The notes: generated by a model not told the origin, from the sequence alone. Positions 32,959 to 44,172 are shown, numbered from the stretch's first letter. The stretch is 64,000 bases of DNA from Hymenopus coronatus (GCA_030762935.1 CM060883.1:52846001-52910000); one strand, 5' to 3'. Program-made: numbers and translations.

Positions 32959-35900
32959 CTAAAACCTCAAGGTAAAAGAAAGTTTTGCTAAAAATTTAAA
33001 AACCCTCTCCACTGCTCTTGGGTCATCTGCCAGGACCTCGGCAAGAGAGGCCGGCATGCCCATAGATGACCGAATGTGTGCCAGGTGACCACACTCCAGC
33101 AACACATGACGAACTGTCTGTGCCTCCCCACAGAGCGCACAGACAGGAGCAGGTTCACGTTTAAAAAGGTAACTGTGAGTAAAAATACAGTGGCCAATTC
33201 TTAGCCGAGCTAGTACTACCTCCTCCCGGCGGAATAAACGAGAGGAGGTTACCCAGTTGACAGGGAGGTCCTTCACCTCTCGCAGCTTATTACCACGGAG
33301 AGCCGACCACTCCGCATGCCAAGTCGAAAAAACGGCTCTCCGTACAGCCACTCTAAAATCTTCTGCTGTTGAATGGGTAATCGTAACACTGGGCGCTGTG
33401 ACTGCCGATTTCGCTGCCAAATCCGCCGTGTCATTCCCTGGCAAGCCAACGTGTCCAGGAATCCATGCGCACTCCACATTAAAGCCAGAAGCGTGCAAAA
33501 TGTGGAGAACGTCCTGGATGCGCTGCACCAAAGGATGGTAATTGTACAGCTCACGAATGCTCTGAAGGGCACTAAGGGAATCACTAAGAATAAGGCAGTC
33601 ACCTAATTTTCGACGTCGAATATACAGAAGGGCTTGATAAATAGCATATAGCTCGGCAGAATATATAGATGTGCAACTAGGCAAACCGTAAGTAGAAGTT
33701 GCGGTGCCAGTTACAAAGGCACATCCAACACCGTCGGGGCTCTTACTACCATCGGTGTAAATACAAATACGGCCACTGTATTTGGATAAAAATTCTAAAA
33801 AGCAACGACGAATACTATCAAGAGGCGTAACAGATTTCCCGTAGAGCGTCATCCCGAGATCGACATGGGAGGTAGCGCGTAACCAAGGGGGGTGTATACT
33901 CTCTCCCTTGGATAACAGCCGAGGAATGTCAACATGGTGCTGGCGTAGAAGCTCACGGAAACGAAAACCTGCTGGCCTGGGGCTCAGAGAGCGGAGGCAG
34001 TATCGCTCGTGCAGCTCAGGGGAGAAAAACGCGTGATAAGTTGGATGCCCAGGCATACACTTCAGCCCACAGCCATAGTTAGCAAGCAGGACATCACGCC
34101 GACAACGCAGAGGAGGTTCTCCCGATTCGGCGTAGAGGCTAACAACTGGGCTCGTTGGAAAAGCTCCAACGGCCACACGGATGCCCTGGTTATGGACTGT
34201 GTCTAACCTTCTGAGCACTGAAGGTCGAGCTGAAGAATACACAATGCTGCCATAGTCCAACTTCGAACGAATCACAGCACGATAAAGACGGAGCAATGTC
34301 GTCCGATCCGCACCCCAAGACTTGCCACTTAGTATCCGTAAAAGATTTAGAGAACGGTCACATCGTGCTCTAAGCTGTGCTATTTGTGGTGCCCAACAAA
34401 GTTTCCGATCGAAGATCAAACCAAGGAATCTCGCCTCGTCTGCGAAAGGAAGTAAATCTGGCCCGAGTCGAAGAGACGGCGGCATATGCCACTTACGGCG
34501 CCAGAAGTTAACGCAGACTGTCTTCTCAGCGGAGAAACGAAAACCGTGTTTCGAGCTCCATGCATAGAGATTGTCCAAACACCGCTGGAGACGGCGTTCC
34601 AAAAACGGTGTACGCTGAGAAGTACAGAAGATGGCAAAGTCGTCCACGAATAAACAGGAAGAGACACCTTGAGGCACACATAGTGATATGGAATTTATCG
34701 CAATAGCAAATAGAGTCACGCTGAGTACCGAGCCCTGCGGCACTCCGTTCTCTTGAATAAAATGGTTAGAAAAAACCGAACCCACCCTCACTCGAAAAAC
34801 GCGGTCCCGCATAAACTCCTGAATGACCGACGGTAGGCGTCCACGTATGTTCCAGTTGTGCAGAGAACGCAATATTCCCGCCCGCCAACACGTGTCGTAG
34901 GCCTTCTCGAGGTCAAAAAATATCCCAACTGTGGGGCTGTTCTTAAGAAACCCGTCCATAATCTGAGTTGACAGAGAGACAAGGTGGTCAGCAGTTGAAC
35001 GTCGTCGTCGAAAGCCACACTGGATGTTCGTCAGAAGATTGTGGGATTCCAGCCACCACACCAACCGTCCATTTATCATGCGTTCCATCACCTTGCAAAC
35101 GCAACTGGTGAGGGAAATAGGACGGTAACTGGAAGGAAGATGGCGGTCCTTTCCAGGTTTAAGAATGGGTATGATGGTGGCCTCCCGCCACTTGTCTGGA
35201 AAAATGCCATCAACCCAGACACGATTATAGACCTCGAGTAGGAAATCTTTGCCATCAGGAGAGAGATGTTGCAACATTTGGACGTGGATACCATCTGGAC
35301 CTGGTGCTGAGTGTCGTGAAGAGGAGAGTGCATTGTCTAGCTCTGCCAGGGTGAAAAGGCGATTATAATCCTCAAGGTTGCCAGAAAGAAACGAGAATTC
35401 TTGAGATTCCACCTGGTTCTTAACTGTAAGAAACTCAGGGGAATAGTTGCCTGAGCTAGACACCTGAGCGAAAGCACTGCCTAAAGTATTCGCCACGTCA
35501 AATGTATCAACAACAGCTCCGGTAGGTGTTTTGAGACCGGCGATGGGCATATGGTTCGGTTTCCCAGCCACACGTCTTAACTTATCCCATACGACAGAGG
35601 AAGGTGTATGTCGATTAAAGGAACCCACGAATTTATTCCATGACATCTTTTTGCTATCCTTAATAACCCGCCTAGAATGTGCACGCATCCGTTTATAGTG
35701 TATCAGGTTATCCAGTGTAGGAAAACGCTGGAAAACCCGTAGAGCTCGTCTGCGAGCGCGAATAGCATCCCGACAGTCATCGGTCCACCAAGGTACCGGA
35801 AATCGACGGCTGTAGCCAGTCGAACGCGGAATGGATTGCTCAGCAGCAGAAAGAATGGTGCCTGTAAGATGTTCGACCAAGTGGTTCACAGAGTCGTGCT

Positions 35901-36648
35901 CTTCGTAGCTAAATTCAGCCAAGTGGGAGTACAGTTCCCAGCTGGCGTGGTCTAGGCGCCAACTAGGTAAACGGGTGGAACATACAACGGGTGTCAAGAC
36001 ACTAATACGACAAGGAAAGTGGTCACTAGAATGCAAATCCGAGATGATATTCCAGCATAAGGTGACTGCCAGCTGAGGGGAACAAATTGCAATGTCAATG
36101 TGTGAAAAACTATGAAATGCGTCAGATAGAAAGGTGGGCTCTCCGGTGTTCAAGAGAGCAAGATTCTGATTATCCAAGAAATCTTTAAGTAGCGTACCTC
36201 TCGCACAAGCCCGAGGAGAGCCCCAAAGAGGGTGATGGGCATTCACGTCGCCTACCAATAAAAAGGGTGGTGGCAACTGCGAAATGAGGTGTTCTAAGTC
36301 GCTGTGCGAGAGGTCCGCAGATGGAGGCAAATAGATACTGCAAATGGTGAATGAAGCGGAGGGTAGCTTAATGCTGACTGCAACGGACTGGATTGCAGAT
36401 TGTATGGGTACGGAGTTGGCAAAAATATCATCTCGAATAAGCATCATAGTGCCCCCATGTGCCGGGACACCGTCCTCCGGGGATAAATCACATCGTACGG
36501 AGGAGTACTGCCTGATGGTAACGGTGTCCTGTGGACGGAGCTTCGTCTCTTGTAAACATACAGCCAAGGGTTCATGCTGGCGCAGCAACAAGTCAAGCTC
36601 TGGTCGATGTGGTCGAATTCCGCGTATGTTCCAATGGAGGATAGCCAT
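32959..36648 (-). CDS. I-like element ORF2 (endonuclease, reverse transcriptase, RNase H)
   Basis: 1229 intact codons. The APE-type endonuclease is residues 1-230: WNIRG, catalytic Glu in QETKL (34), GDVNAHH (133-139), SDH (208-210). RT motifs are APGPDG (448-453), SYRPISLTS, FFDLEKAYD, GVPQGS and the catalytic FVDD (667-670), where Val replaces the more usual Ala. RNase H (about 955-1085) keeps all four acidic residues: D966 in YTDGS, E999 in SAEL, D1023 in LSDS and D1073 in GNDTAD. A C-terminal zinc motif has C1170, C1173, H1181 and C1186. It nicks target DNA and copies the element RNA by target-primed reverse transcription. No disabling change is visible, so the copy may be competent. Confidence 0.95.
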   Translation of the reverse strand: MAILHWNIRGIRPHRPELDLLLRQHEPLAVCLQETKLRPQDTVTIRQYSSVRCDLSPEDGVPAHGGTMMLIRDDIFANSVPIQSAIQSVAVSIKLPSASFTICSIYLPPSADLSHSDLEHLISQLPPPFLLVGDVNAHHPLWGSPRACARGTLLKDFLDNQNLALLNTGEPTFLSDAFHSFSHIDIAICSPQLAVTLCWNIISDLHSSDHFPCRISVLTPVVCSTRLPSWRLDHASWELYSHLAEFSYEEHDSVNHLVEHLTGTILSAAEQSIPRSTGYSRRFPVPWWTDDCRDAIRARRRALRVFQRFPTLDNLIHYKRMRAHSRRVIKDSKKMSWNKFVGSFNRHTPSSVVWDKLRRVAGKPNHMPIAGLKTPTGAVVDTFDVANTLGSAFAQVSSSGNYSPEFLTVKNQVESQEFSFLSGNLEDYNRLFTLAELDNALSSSRHSAPGPDGIHVQMLQHLSPDGKDFLLEVYNRVWVDGIFPDKWREATIIPILKPGKDRHLPSSYRPISLTSCVCKVMERMINGRLVWWLESHNLLTNIQCGFRRRRSTADHLVSLSTQIMDGFLKNSPTVGIFFDLEKAYDTCWRAGILRSLHNWNIRGRLPSVIQEFMRDRVFRVRVGSVFSNHFIQENGVPQGSVLSVTLFAIAINSISLCVPQGVSSCLFVDDFAIFCTSQRTPFLERRLQRCLDNLYAWSSKHGFRFSAEKTVCVNFWRRKWHMPPSLRLGPDLLPFADEARFLGLIFDRKLCWAPQIAQLRARCDRSLNLLRILSGKSWGADRTTLLRLYRAVIRSKLDYGSIVYSSARPSVLRRLDTVHNQGIRVAVGAFPTSPVVSLYAESGEPPLRCRRDVLLANYGCGLKCMPGHPTYHAFFSPELHERYCLRSLSPRPAGFRFRELLRQHHVDIPRLLSKGESIHPPWLRATSHVDLGMTLYGKSVTPLDSIRRCFLEFLSKYSGRICIYTDGSKSPDGVGCAFVTGTATSTYGLPSCTSIYSAELYAIYQALLYIRRRKLGDCLILSDSLSALQSIRELYNYHPLVQRIQDVLHILHASGFNVECAWIPGHVGLPGNDTADLAAKSAVTAPSVTITHSTAEDFRVAVRRAVFSTWHAEWSALRGNKLREVKDLPVNWVTSSRLFRREEVVLARLRIGHCIFTHSYLFKREPAPVCALCGEAQTVRHVLLECGHLAHIRSSMGMPASLAEVLADDPRAVERVFKFLAKLSFTLRF

Positions 36649-36670
36649 TGAGTATATTATGGGATAAGTT

Positions 36671-38128
36671 TCAAATCGAAAGACGCTTCTGCAGATTGGG
36701 ATTAGCTGGTCGGTTCAATTTGTTCTTCTTAGGCGTTGGGCTGGTACTATTTTCAGGAGCACGATCCTGCCGTTTCCGCACTGTCCCTCTGGCAGTGGCG
36801 GCAGAATCCTCCTGGTCCATCTCCTCCACAAGGGAGGTCCCTTTTTCAAGAGCAGTTTTCGGTCCAAGTAGTTCGAACCGATTGGATGTGCTGATCGGCG
36901 AAGACGGCCGTCGCCGATTCACGCCCTCCTCCCCAGATGACCCTTCAGAGGAGGATACACGTGTGGAGTTGCGTGAACTTTTCTTACCTTTAGATGACTT
37001 GGTAATAGATTGCACATTTTCTTTCAAAAAGTCTTGTCGTACATACTTGGTCTTAAACTGTCTTTCTGGGGCAGAAGACGTCGTGAATTTAATAGCTTTA
37101 GTTCCGGAGGTCGAGGCTTTCGGTGACAACTGTGCAGGACTATTCTGTAAGCTGGCGGATTTGGCAGATGTTGATACCAACTTGGGTGTAGGTGCCGAAG
37201 GCTTTGGCAGCGCTTGGGCTAAAATAACCTTTTCCGCAATTGTAGCCCCGTTCATATCGCCGGTCTGTGTTGCGATTTCCCGACGCGGTACCGGTTTAGC
37301 TGCAACTGAGCTATAGGTACCGGACCTCGGGGCAGAGGGTTGGCGGAGTCGCAGGAGCTTCCGGGCTTCCAAGAAGGACACCTTCTCTTTCACCCGTATC
37401 TCCTGGATCGCTCGTTCCTCTGCAAAACGGGGGCAGTCTCGGGAACTAGATGGGTGTTCACCGTTACAGTTCACACACGATGGAGCTGAAGCACAAGCCC
37501 CATCGTGGGAGGTGTCACCGCAGTGGACGCAGGTGGACTTGCCGGTACACAACTCACTAGTGTGACCAAAACGTTGGCATTTAAAGCACCTCAGCGGATT
37601 GGGTATATAAGGCCTAACTTCGATGGCTTCATACCCTGCTCTAATCTTTTGAGGCAGATCAACCCGATCAAAAGTAAGAAACAGGGTACGAGTAGGCAGG
37701 AATTCACCGTTGATCTTACGTTGTACCCGATAAACAGCTGAGACACCCTGAGTCGCAAGATTTTCTTGGATCTCCTCAATGGACAAACCGTCCAACGCGC
37801 GTGTTGTTACTACACCGCGGGAGGAGTTCAGCGACTTGTGCACCTCGACCTTCACTGGATAGCTGGCTAACGTGGTGGCTTTAAGTATCCTTGCAGCTTG
37901 CGAGGCGGAGTTGGCTTCGACAAGAAGTGTACCGTTACGAGCTCGAACGCAAGATTTGACCGGACCAGCAATGGCATCGAGACCCTTTTGGATAGTAAAA
38001 GGGCTCACCGTAAGGAACTTCTTACCTTCCTCTGTCCTATGAATAACCAAGTAGCGAGGACCACATGACTCGACTACTTCCTTTCCAACGTTTGCATTTA
38101 AAATAAGGGGTTTTGGTTTTGGTGCCAT
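36671..38128 (-). CDS. I-like element ORF1 (gag-like nucleic-acid-binding protein)
   Basis: 485 codons from the ATG at 38126-38128 (MAPKPKPLIL...). The frame is open 39 codons further up, but those codons are GC-rich leader-like sequence, so the internal Met is preferred. Three CCHC knuckles lie at about residues 181-232: CFKCQRFGHTSELC, CVHCGDTSHDGAC and a variant CVNCNGEHPSSSRDC. The N-terminal third looks like the RRM-like domain of I/Jockey ORF1 proteins. The C-terminal part is Ser/Lys-rich and low in complexity, ending with a basic KKNKLNRPANPNLQKR stretch. Known role in the family: RNA binding and RNP formation with ORF2 protein. ORF2 starts 22 bp downstream, suggesting reinitiation or a dicistronic mRNA. 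No frameshift or stop is seen. Confidence 0.9.
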   Translation of the reverse strand: MAPKPKPLILNANVGKEVVESCGPRYLVIHRTEEGKKFLTVSPFTIQKGLDAIAGPVKSCVRARNGTLLVEANSASQAARILKATTLASYPVKVEVHKSLNSSRGVVTTRALDGLSIEEIQENLATQGVSAVYRVQRKINGEFLPTRTLFLTFDRVDLPQKIRAGYEAIEVRPYIPNPLRCFKCQRFGHTSELCTGKSTCVHCGDTSHDGACASAPSCVNCNGEHPSSSRDCPRFAEERAIQEIRVKEKVSFLEARKLLRLRQPSAPRSGTYSSVAAKPVPRREIATQTGDMNGATIAEKVILAQALPKPSAPTPKLVSTSAKSASLQNSPAQLSPKASTSGTKAIKFTTSSAPERQFKTKYVRQDFLKENVQSITKSSKGKKSSRNSTRVSSSEGSSGEEGVNRRRPSSPISTSNRFELLGPKTALEKGTSLVEEMDQEDSAATARGTVRKRQDRAPENSTSPTPKKNKLNRPANPNLQKRLSI

Positions 38129-38586
38129 AAAAAAATGGTATAAATTCATCCCCCAGTGCTCCCCACCCACCACGGAGCCCAACGAGGGGTCACCCCACTG
38201 GGGTGACAGGGCTACACAGGGGATATAGCGGGCTCGCCGTCCCACTCACCCTGGAGTTCGGTGTAATACCTAGTCCTGGCCGATTGACTAGGGGTGGGTT
38301 AGTCCCTAGCCTCCCGTTTAGGCAAATCAGAAACCAAAGCGGTGTATTAGGTTGCGCACCCTCCCCAGTTACTGAAAGACAGAAGCCCAGGCTCAGGTAC
38401 GCAACCCTCAACCAACCAGGATATTCCTCTTCACCGACACGGGTCTCCACGCACGGCCTACACGTGGGTGGGCATTTTCACCTACTGACTCCCTCACCAC
38501 TCTGAGGTTGCCCACAGAGGGAGTCAAGGTGGCTCGGGACCCCGGGTGCGCCTAACCCGTACCTACCGTAGTAGGCCCCTGGGGGG
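38129..38586 (-). promoter_or_regulatory. 5' UTR and presumed internal promoter of the I-like element
   Basis: About 460 bp between the element's first base and the preferred ORF1 ATG, markedly GC-richer than the surrounding DNA. Full-length non-LTR elements of this group carry an internal RNA polymerase II promoter here; I see no TATA box, as expected, and cannot point to a specific motif. Confidence 0.5.
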
Positions 38587-38598
38587 TAAAGCGTAAGA
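38587..38598. repeat. Target site duplication, right copy
   Basis: TAAAGCGTAAGA, directly followed by the continuation of the interrupted R copy (AATGGACAAAAACTTACTAC). Confidence 0.9.
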
Positions 38599-38926
38599 AA
38601 TGGACAAAAACTTACTACGCGAAAAATGTAGAGCACGTTAAAACACACAATTTATGTTATATACATTTTTTTTTCGTGGAGTCATCGTTTTTGAGTCATT
38701 CCTTGTTTTGGTTTCTGCTATGAAAATTTATACTTTTCTCATTTGGAATTTGTCAACAGCTTCCATACAAACAAAGGAACTTCAGTGACATAGCAACCAG
38801 CAAGGAACAAAGCAAACATAGCAACAAGGTACCCAGTATTAAGACTATTTCTGCTATTTTATTCTGATTAACACGATGTAAATAACGTATAAGCTTTTTA
38901 AGAGTAATTTGTTGCAGAGATGTAGA
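38599..38926 (-). repeat. Repeat R, second part of the copy hit by the I-like element
   Basis: Continues with GACAAAAACTTACTACGCGAAA and runs to GCAGAGATGTAG, where it meets a forward copy head-on. Confidence 0.85.
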
Positions 38927-39476
38927 TTTTTTAAAGCTGAAACCAAGAACAAGGAATATCTCGAAAACGATCCACTCCACGAAATATATAACATAACTGT
39001 GTTTTAGCGAGCTCTACATTTTCTGTTGCGTAAGTTTTTCTCCATGTCTTATGGTTTGCCAGTTATACAAAATTCCATAAAATGCATCAAGAGGCTATTC
39101 CCAGGTCAGGAACATACCTTTAATATACGATATTTTAATCAAAATCATTAGAGCCATTTATGAAAAATAAAAAATTTCGAAAATTTTTGAGTAGTTGGGG
39201 TGGGGGGATTTTCTCGAATATCTTTGTGTCGCAACCGTGGAAGATGCTGAACTTGAAGACCAAGTTTGTTATTTAACGAACTTTTCATTTTTGAGCTTTG
39301 CTGTCCACGCACGCTCGCGCTCACCCACACGCGCGCACACGCACCCAAACCCACCCCCACCCACATCCACACACACGTATTTCGGTGAAATCTCGGTATC
39401 GAATTTTTGGGTGCATTACAATACATTCTCTGTACACTATGTACATAGTATGTGTAGAGAAAGTAAAAATGAGCTT
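38927..39476 (+). repeat. Repeat R, forward partial copy
   Basis: Starts within the TTTTTTAAAGCTGAAACC block and ends GTGTAGAGAAAGTAAAAATG. The palindrome ACTATGTACATAGT is at 39436-39449. Confidence 0.85.
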
Positions 39477-39626
39477 TTATCAGAATTGTTTGCAGAAACT
39501 ATAACAACGATATAGACTAGGAAAGTCATGTGAATGTAATACAACAGAATTGACGGTCAGATTAATAAAACGCTGTAACACTAACATAAGATTCATGCCC
39601 AGATTATTTTTAAGAAATTTGATTGT

Positions 39627-40408
39627 TCCATTCCACGACTTTCATTACACCTCTGTAACAAATTGTCGTTAAAAATCTTATTTTTCTATCTAATTGAGAT
39701 AAATATTAGCAGAAATTGTCTTATTACTTTTAAGTAGAAAGGCAATACACTATGCTAAAGCAACAGTGAGATATTTTAAAAGATGGTTGCTGTATGATCA
39801 AAAAATCGTTTTTTTGTAGGCCAGGAGTTGACAAATTTCCGGACAGAAAAGTATAAGTAATTTAAATGTCATCTCTATACACATATAAAATATGTAGGTA
39901 TGACAAATTATATGTTTTAATGAGATCTACATTCTGTGTCATAAGTTATTGTCTATCTATTCAAGTTTACCAGTTAAGCAAAATTCAGCCAAAATCACTC
40001 AAAATAAAGAGGTCTTCAGAGGCTATTCACTGACAATTTAAGATTTACATTTTGTCATGTAAGTATCTTTAATATGCGATATTTTAATCAAAATCGTTCC
40101 AGCCATTTTTGAGAAAATAAAAATTTCGAAGCTTTTTTCCAAGGGTAGTTTAGGGTGAAAGGATTTTTTTTTAAATCTTCGTGTCGCACGATTTGGAGAT
40201 ACTAAACTTAAATACCGAGTTTAGTACATAACGGACGTTTCGTTTTTGAGCTATGTTTTCCACTGACTCACACAGGCCTTTTCCTAAAAAAAATTTTTTT
40301 TTGATTCAGCTTGTCTCAAAACATGTATTTTCGGTGAAATCTCGGTATTTGATTTTTAGAAATACAATACCTCCTCTATACACTATGCGCATAATACGTG
40401 TATTTCGC
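39627..40408 (+). repeat. Repeat R, forward copy
   Basis: From TGTTCCATTCCACGACTTTC to the terminal CACTATGCGCATAATACG block. It contains ATTTTAATCAAAATCGTTCC and the TTTAGTACATAACGG block. Confidence 0.8.
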
Positions 40409-41150
40409 TTATACTTATAAGGAACTAATAATAAGACCGTTTCTGCTAGTATTTATTAGCATTAAGTGGATAGAAGAATAATATTAACAACAATTTATTA
40501 CAGAAATGTAGAGAAAGTCATGTGAATGGAACAAACATATTTTTTACTTTCTCTAGCACGTGTGCATAATATAGTATCTGCATAGTAGATAGAGAGAAGA
40601 TACTGTATTGCAATATATATACACGAAGATTTCATCAGGTGATTTGAGAGCTCCTGAATAGAGAAAAAAAAATCTAGAGAAATGTCCATGCAGGAGGGGG
40701 GGGGGAAGTAGCATAAAGTTTAGGACCTTGCAAGAATGCGACGCAAAGATTTTTAGGAAAATCCCCACTCTCCAACCTACCCTTTACATGGAAAAAGTTT
40801 TGAAATTTGTTGTTTACTCAAAAATGGCTCTAACGATTTTGATTAAAATACAGTATTTAAAGATATTTACATGACAAAACGTAGACCTTGAATTTTGTGG
40901 GAATAGCCTCTGAAGAGCTCTTCATTCTGGATGACTTTTGCATAACCGGTTTACCGATTAAAATATAGAGAGAAAAAAACTTGCTACACAAAAAATTTAG
41001 ATCTCGTTAAAACACTATTTATGTCAAATAATTTTTTTTTTTTTTTTTCTCGTGGAGTTTACCATTTCCAAGATATTTCTTGTTATTTGGTTCAGTTTTA
41101 AAATGCTGAAAACTTTTCTCATATCTGGAATTTGTCAACTTGAATAGACG
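40409..41150 (-). repeat. Repeat R, reversed copies
   Basis: A short reversed end fragment (40409-40536, GAGAAAGTCATGTGAATGGA) is followed by a longer reversed copy from TTTTTTACTTTCTCTAGCAC (40539) to GGAATTTGTCAAC. The CA tract is replaced by a G run. Confidence 0.8.
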
Positions 41151-42464
41151 AAATTCTGCTAAGCGAACATCTGTTTTTACAGCCAAAGTGAATTTGCGAT
41201 ATCGCATAACCTTCAATAAGTGAATGAAAGGACATTATGCAAATCGGTCTTGAGCCCAAGGCTAGTTTTTCTACGAATGTAAAAGAATCCCAGCTCCTTT
41301 CAGGAACACATCAAAAGAACGGACGAACCAAGAAAATGAAACTAAGATATATTTTGTGTCGCCCAGTGCTCAAATTGCTGGTGTGTACGTTTGAAGGAAC
41401 TGCACAACTGCTTTATGCACTGAACTGTTTATGAATTACAATTTTGAAAGAAGTTCGCCACATAGACATTAGAGAAACTCTGATAAATTGAGGTCAAAAG
41501 TTTGCCTTCCTCTGTACATTCTGGTCCAACCAGTTTTTAAAATAGGTCTATTTTTGCTGCATGTTTGTGTATGAGTTTCTGTACCCTATACAAGAACCAG
41601 AACTGTTAACACGTGTTTACGAACTCGTTTAATTTATCGAACAACTTTTCAATGAGCGACTTTTATTTCTGCTTTTATAGGTTTCAAACAACCATGCAAC
41701 TTATTTGCCGATTTACTATACAAGCAAATTAACGCTAATGTTTTCTAAATGCTTTTTGCTTCAGTATTTTTCCACGGAAAACAAAAGCTTGAGGAGAGAG
41801 GTCAAACGCGTTAAGGTTAAAATATGCTTGATAAGAAAGTGGCAAACACCGATAAGAAGTCGGGTCGTAGTGATAAAACATTGAGGATTTTTATTCGACT
41901 GTTTCCAAGCAGCATCCGAGGTCAACACAAGGCTTGAAGCATTGTTAATCTTGACATGTACGACATACAATTCTTGCCAATTGTCTATTCCGAACAGAGA
42001 TTTATAATTGGACATACCTTCAAATATTGTGTTCAGCCTCTTGCAAACCTACATTAGAGCTAAACGAAGCACAAAATGAGTGCGTTACGAGCAAAGATTG
42101 AGATCGCTCCGATTCAGGAAGGATGCTGTACCTACTCCCTCGAGGGGGCACCCCTGGAAGGTAGAAATGAGCTGAAAGGAGACACCGGGCGGCCGGAACC
42201 AGCAGTAACCGTACAATGACAGGATTCTTACATTTTCCAAATTGAGACGCCCCGGAGACCCTACCCAAATAGTGGCCAACGCCACCCCCGCACCCACACA
42301 TGCGGGGAGAGCTGTATAATCTAGACCAGCCAAAGGACGGAGAAAATACCAGAACGTATCCTTCCCCTGCTGTTCCGAAACACCATCGCAGAAACTTCAA
42401 ATGCTGATACTGAACAAACGGGGTGAAGAATGAAGAAATCATTAATGGAACAATATGGAGAACA
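41151..42464. other. Unassigned intron 2 segment with a GC-rich island
   Basis: About 42100-42360 is clearly GC-richer than its surroundings, and the minus strand is open for 140 codons (42020-42442). The peptide is Gly/Ser/Arg-rich and unrecognised. It could be a transposon UTR or LTR. Confidence 0.4.
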
Positions 42465-42605
42465 GGAAATTCAATTTCGGGGAGAAATCACTCCAGCATT
42501 CGCCTGACGGCCGGGGGAAGTATCCGAAAATCCCATGGGTCACCGGGAATCGAAGCCGGAACTCTTTAAGTTGAGCAAGAGCGGTGTATCGCGGCAATAA
42601 ATGTC
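42465..42605 (-). mobile_element. Possible tRNA-derived SINE (single copy seen)
   Basis: The minus strand has an A-box-like GCGATACACCGCTCTTGC and B-box-like GGCTTCGATTCCCGG (42544-42558), followed by CCATGGGATTTTCGG. No second copy in this window. Confidence 0.5.
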
Positions 42606-42854
42606 TTCTTGCTCTGTTTACCCTCCTCGCATTTAGGATTTACAACCCCTAGGACGTACAAGCCAGCACCTGGGGTCAGACGCCTGTTGAGCAGAGGCTC
42701 TGGATCAGAGAGAAGCCAGGACAGGTGATCACAGCTGATGTTTGCTCAACTACCAACGTCATTAGCATCAGCCCGGTGCTTGATATGAAAATGAGGAAGT
42801 GAATTCTATAAAATGGTTAAGAAATGGAGACAGGAAAGATTATTATGGAGCAAT

Positions 42855-42960
42855 TGGTGCAAAGGATGGCGGGGAAAACCGGATAACCCGGAGAAAACCT
42901 GCCAAGATACCACTTCGTCCAAAACAAATCCAACATGTGGTCCCCTGGGATCTATGTGAA
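42855..42960 (-). mobile_element. SINE-D fragment
   Basis: GGAAAACCGGATAACCCGGAG and AAACCTGCC are the complement of the SINE-D body. Confidence 0.65.
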
Positions 42961-43897
42961 AGTAATTTTCAACTTTGGAAAACGTTAACATACAACGAAT
43001 ATTTCGAACACGGTTAAAGCTAAGAAAAAAAGTGTTAATATATATTGTTTTAACTCTTCGTCTATCAAGTATAACTTGCAAGGTTAAATAATATAGATGC
43101 TTATATAAATAGATCAGAACAAAGAGGACTTGACTGACTTTTTGCAGAAAACTTAAGCTTATAATGTACCTGTCATGTATTTGTCACAGGTGGGAGAGTT
43201 TGCTTGAAAATACCTAAGCCACGGTTGCTGTATTCCATAAATAAAACCTCTCTTTGGCATGCTTCATAAATTCCTCTACTGCTTAATAATTGCCTACGTT
43301 TGTCTTTTTTCTTACTATTATTATCATTACATAACATAACCATCACTAATGGTACTGCAAGCACATTACACTATGAAACCGGCCCTTAATGCGAGTGCAT
43401 TACATTTGTCACGGAGTAGTTATATATATAAAAAAGAACGTACTTATATTTAGTTAGGTAATGCTAAGATTTGTATTCCGTCTTACTATAATTAACAGCA
43501 AAATATGCTTGAATATACCAGCATATAATTTAAGATCTCTAGAGAGGGAAGTAGGTTTATCTCAAAGAGATTGAGTGAAAATTAAATTCCTACGTATATA
43601 GTATGTGTGTTTCATAAGCAGCTAAAGCCCTAGCAGTAAAAGGATAAAAAAATAAGCATACATGTATTAATGGGGTGCAAATATAAACAAGAAACAATGA
43701 AAAATGCATTAAGTACATGAATATTCAAGACTACGAAGGCGGATAGAATTTTAAACTACAAGCTAGGTAACAAAACAAGTTGTAGAAGAAAAGAATACAT
43801 TCGGCAGCAAACATACCATGAAAGTCAAAATTATATTTGAGTAAAAGGAAGTACTTAATCTTGGAATATTTTAAATAACTTGAAAATGCAATAGCAA

Positions 43898-44172
43898 AAA
43901 TCTGGTGTGTTCCATTAACATGACTTTTTCTAACAGTTCCATAAAATAATTTTTCTTACAAAAGGTTATTCTTTTATCTACGTCATGCTATTTACTAACG
44001 CTTTAGCCTAGTGTATTCCCATATTTCCCTTCTGCTTAGAAGGAATCAAGTAGTTAATACCATTTCTGCTTAATGCTTATCTTGATTAGCATGAAGTAGA
44101 TAAAAGAATATTAGTTTGTTAGAATAGTTTGTTTCCAGAATGGGTAGAGAAAGACATGCGAATGGAACTCAT
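43898..44172. repeat. Palindrome made of two R ends
   Basis: Begins ATCTGGTGTGTTCCATTAAC in forward sense and ends GAATGGAACTCATCGGAT in reverse sense. The two ends meet near 43988 within the CTACGTCATGCTA block. Confidence 0.75.

Larger units (their letters stand above)
32718..38586 (-). mobile_element. Full-length I-clade-like non-LTR retrotransposon
   Basis: A 5.87-kb element on the minus strand with two complete ORFs: ORF1 with CCHC knuckles, and ORF2 with endonuclease, reverse transcriptase and RNase H. A perfect 12-bp direct repeat (TAAAGCGTAAGA) flanks it at 32706-32717 and 38587-38598. Removing the element and one repeat rejoins a copy of repeat R without loss, which fixes both ends. 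The 5' end starts with a run of C. The 3' end has a 10-bp hairpin and a short CAT-type repeat instead of poly(A). The RNase H domain and gene order place it in the I group (I/Nimb-like); the exact clade needs a tree. It lies in sense orientation inside LC3 intron 2. Confidence 0.93.

Noticed and set aside
36648..37316. 222-codon plus-strand open frame
   Set aside because: Antisense shadow of ORF1 of the I-like element; no recognisable motif and typical of the opposite strand of GC-richer coding DNA.
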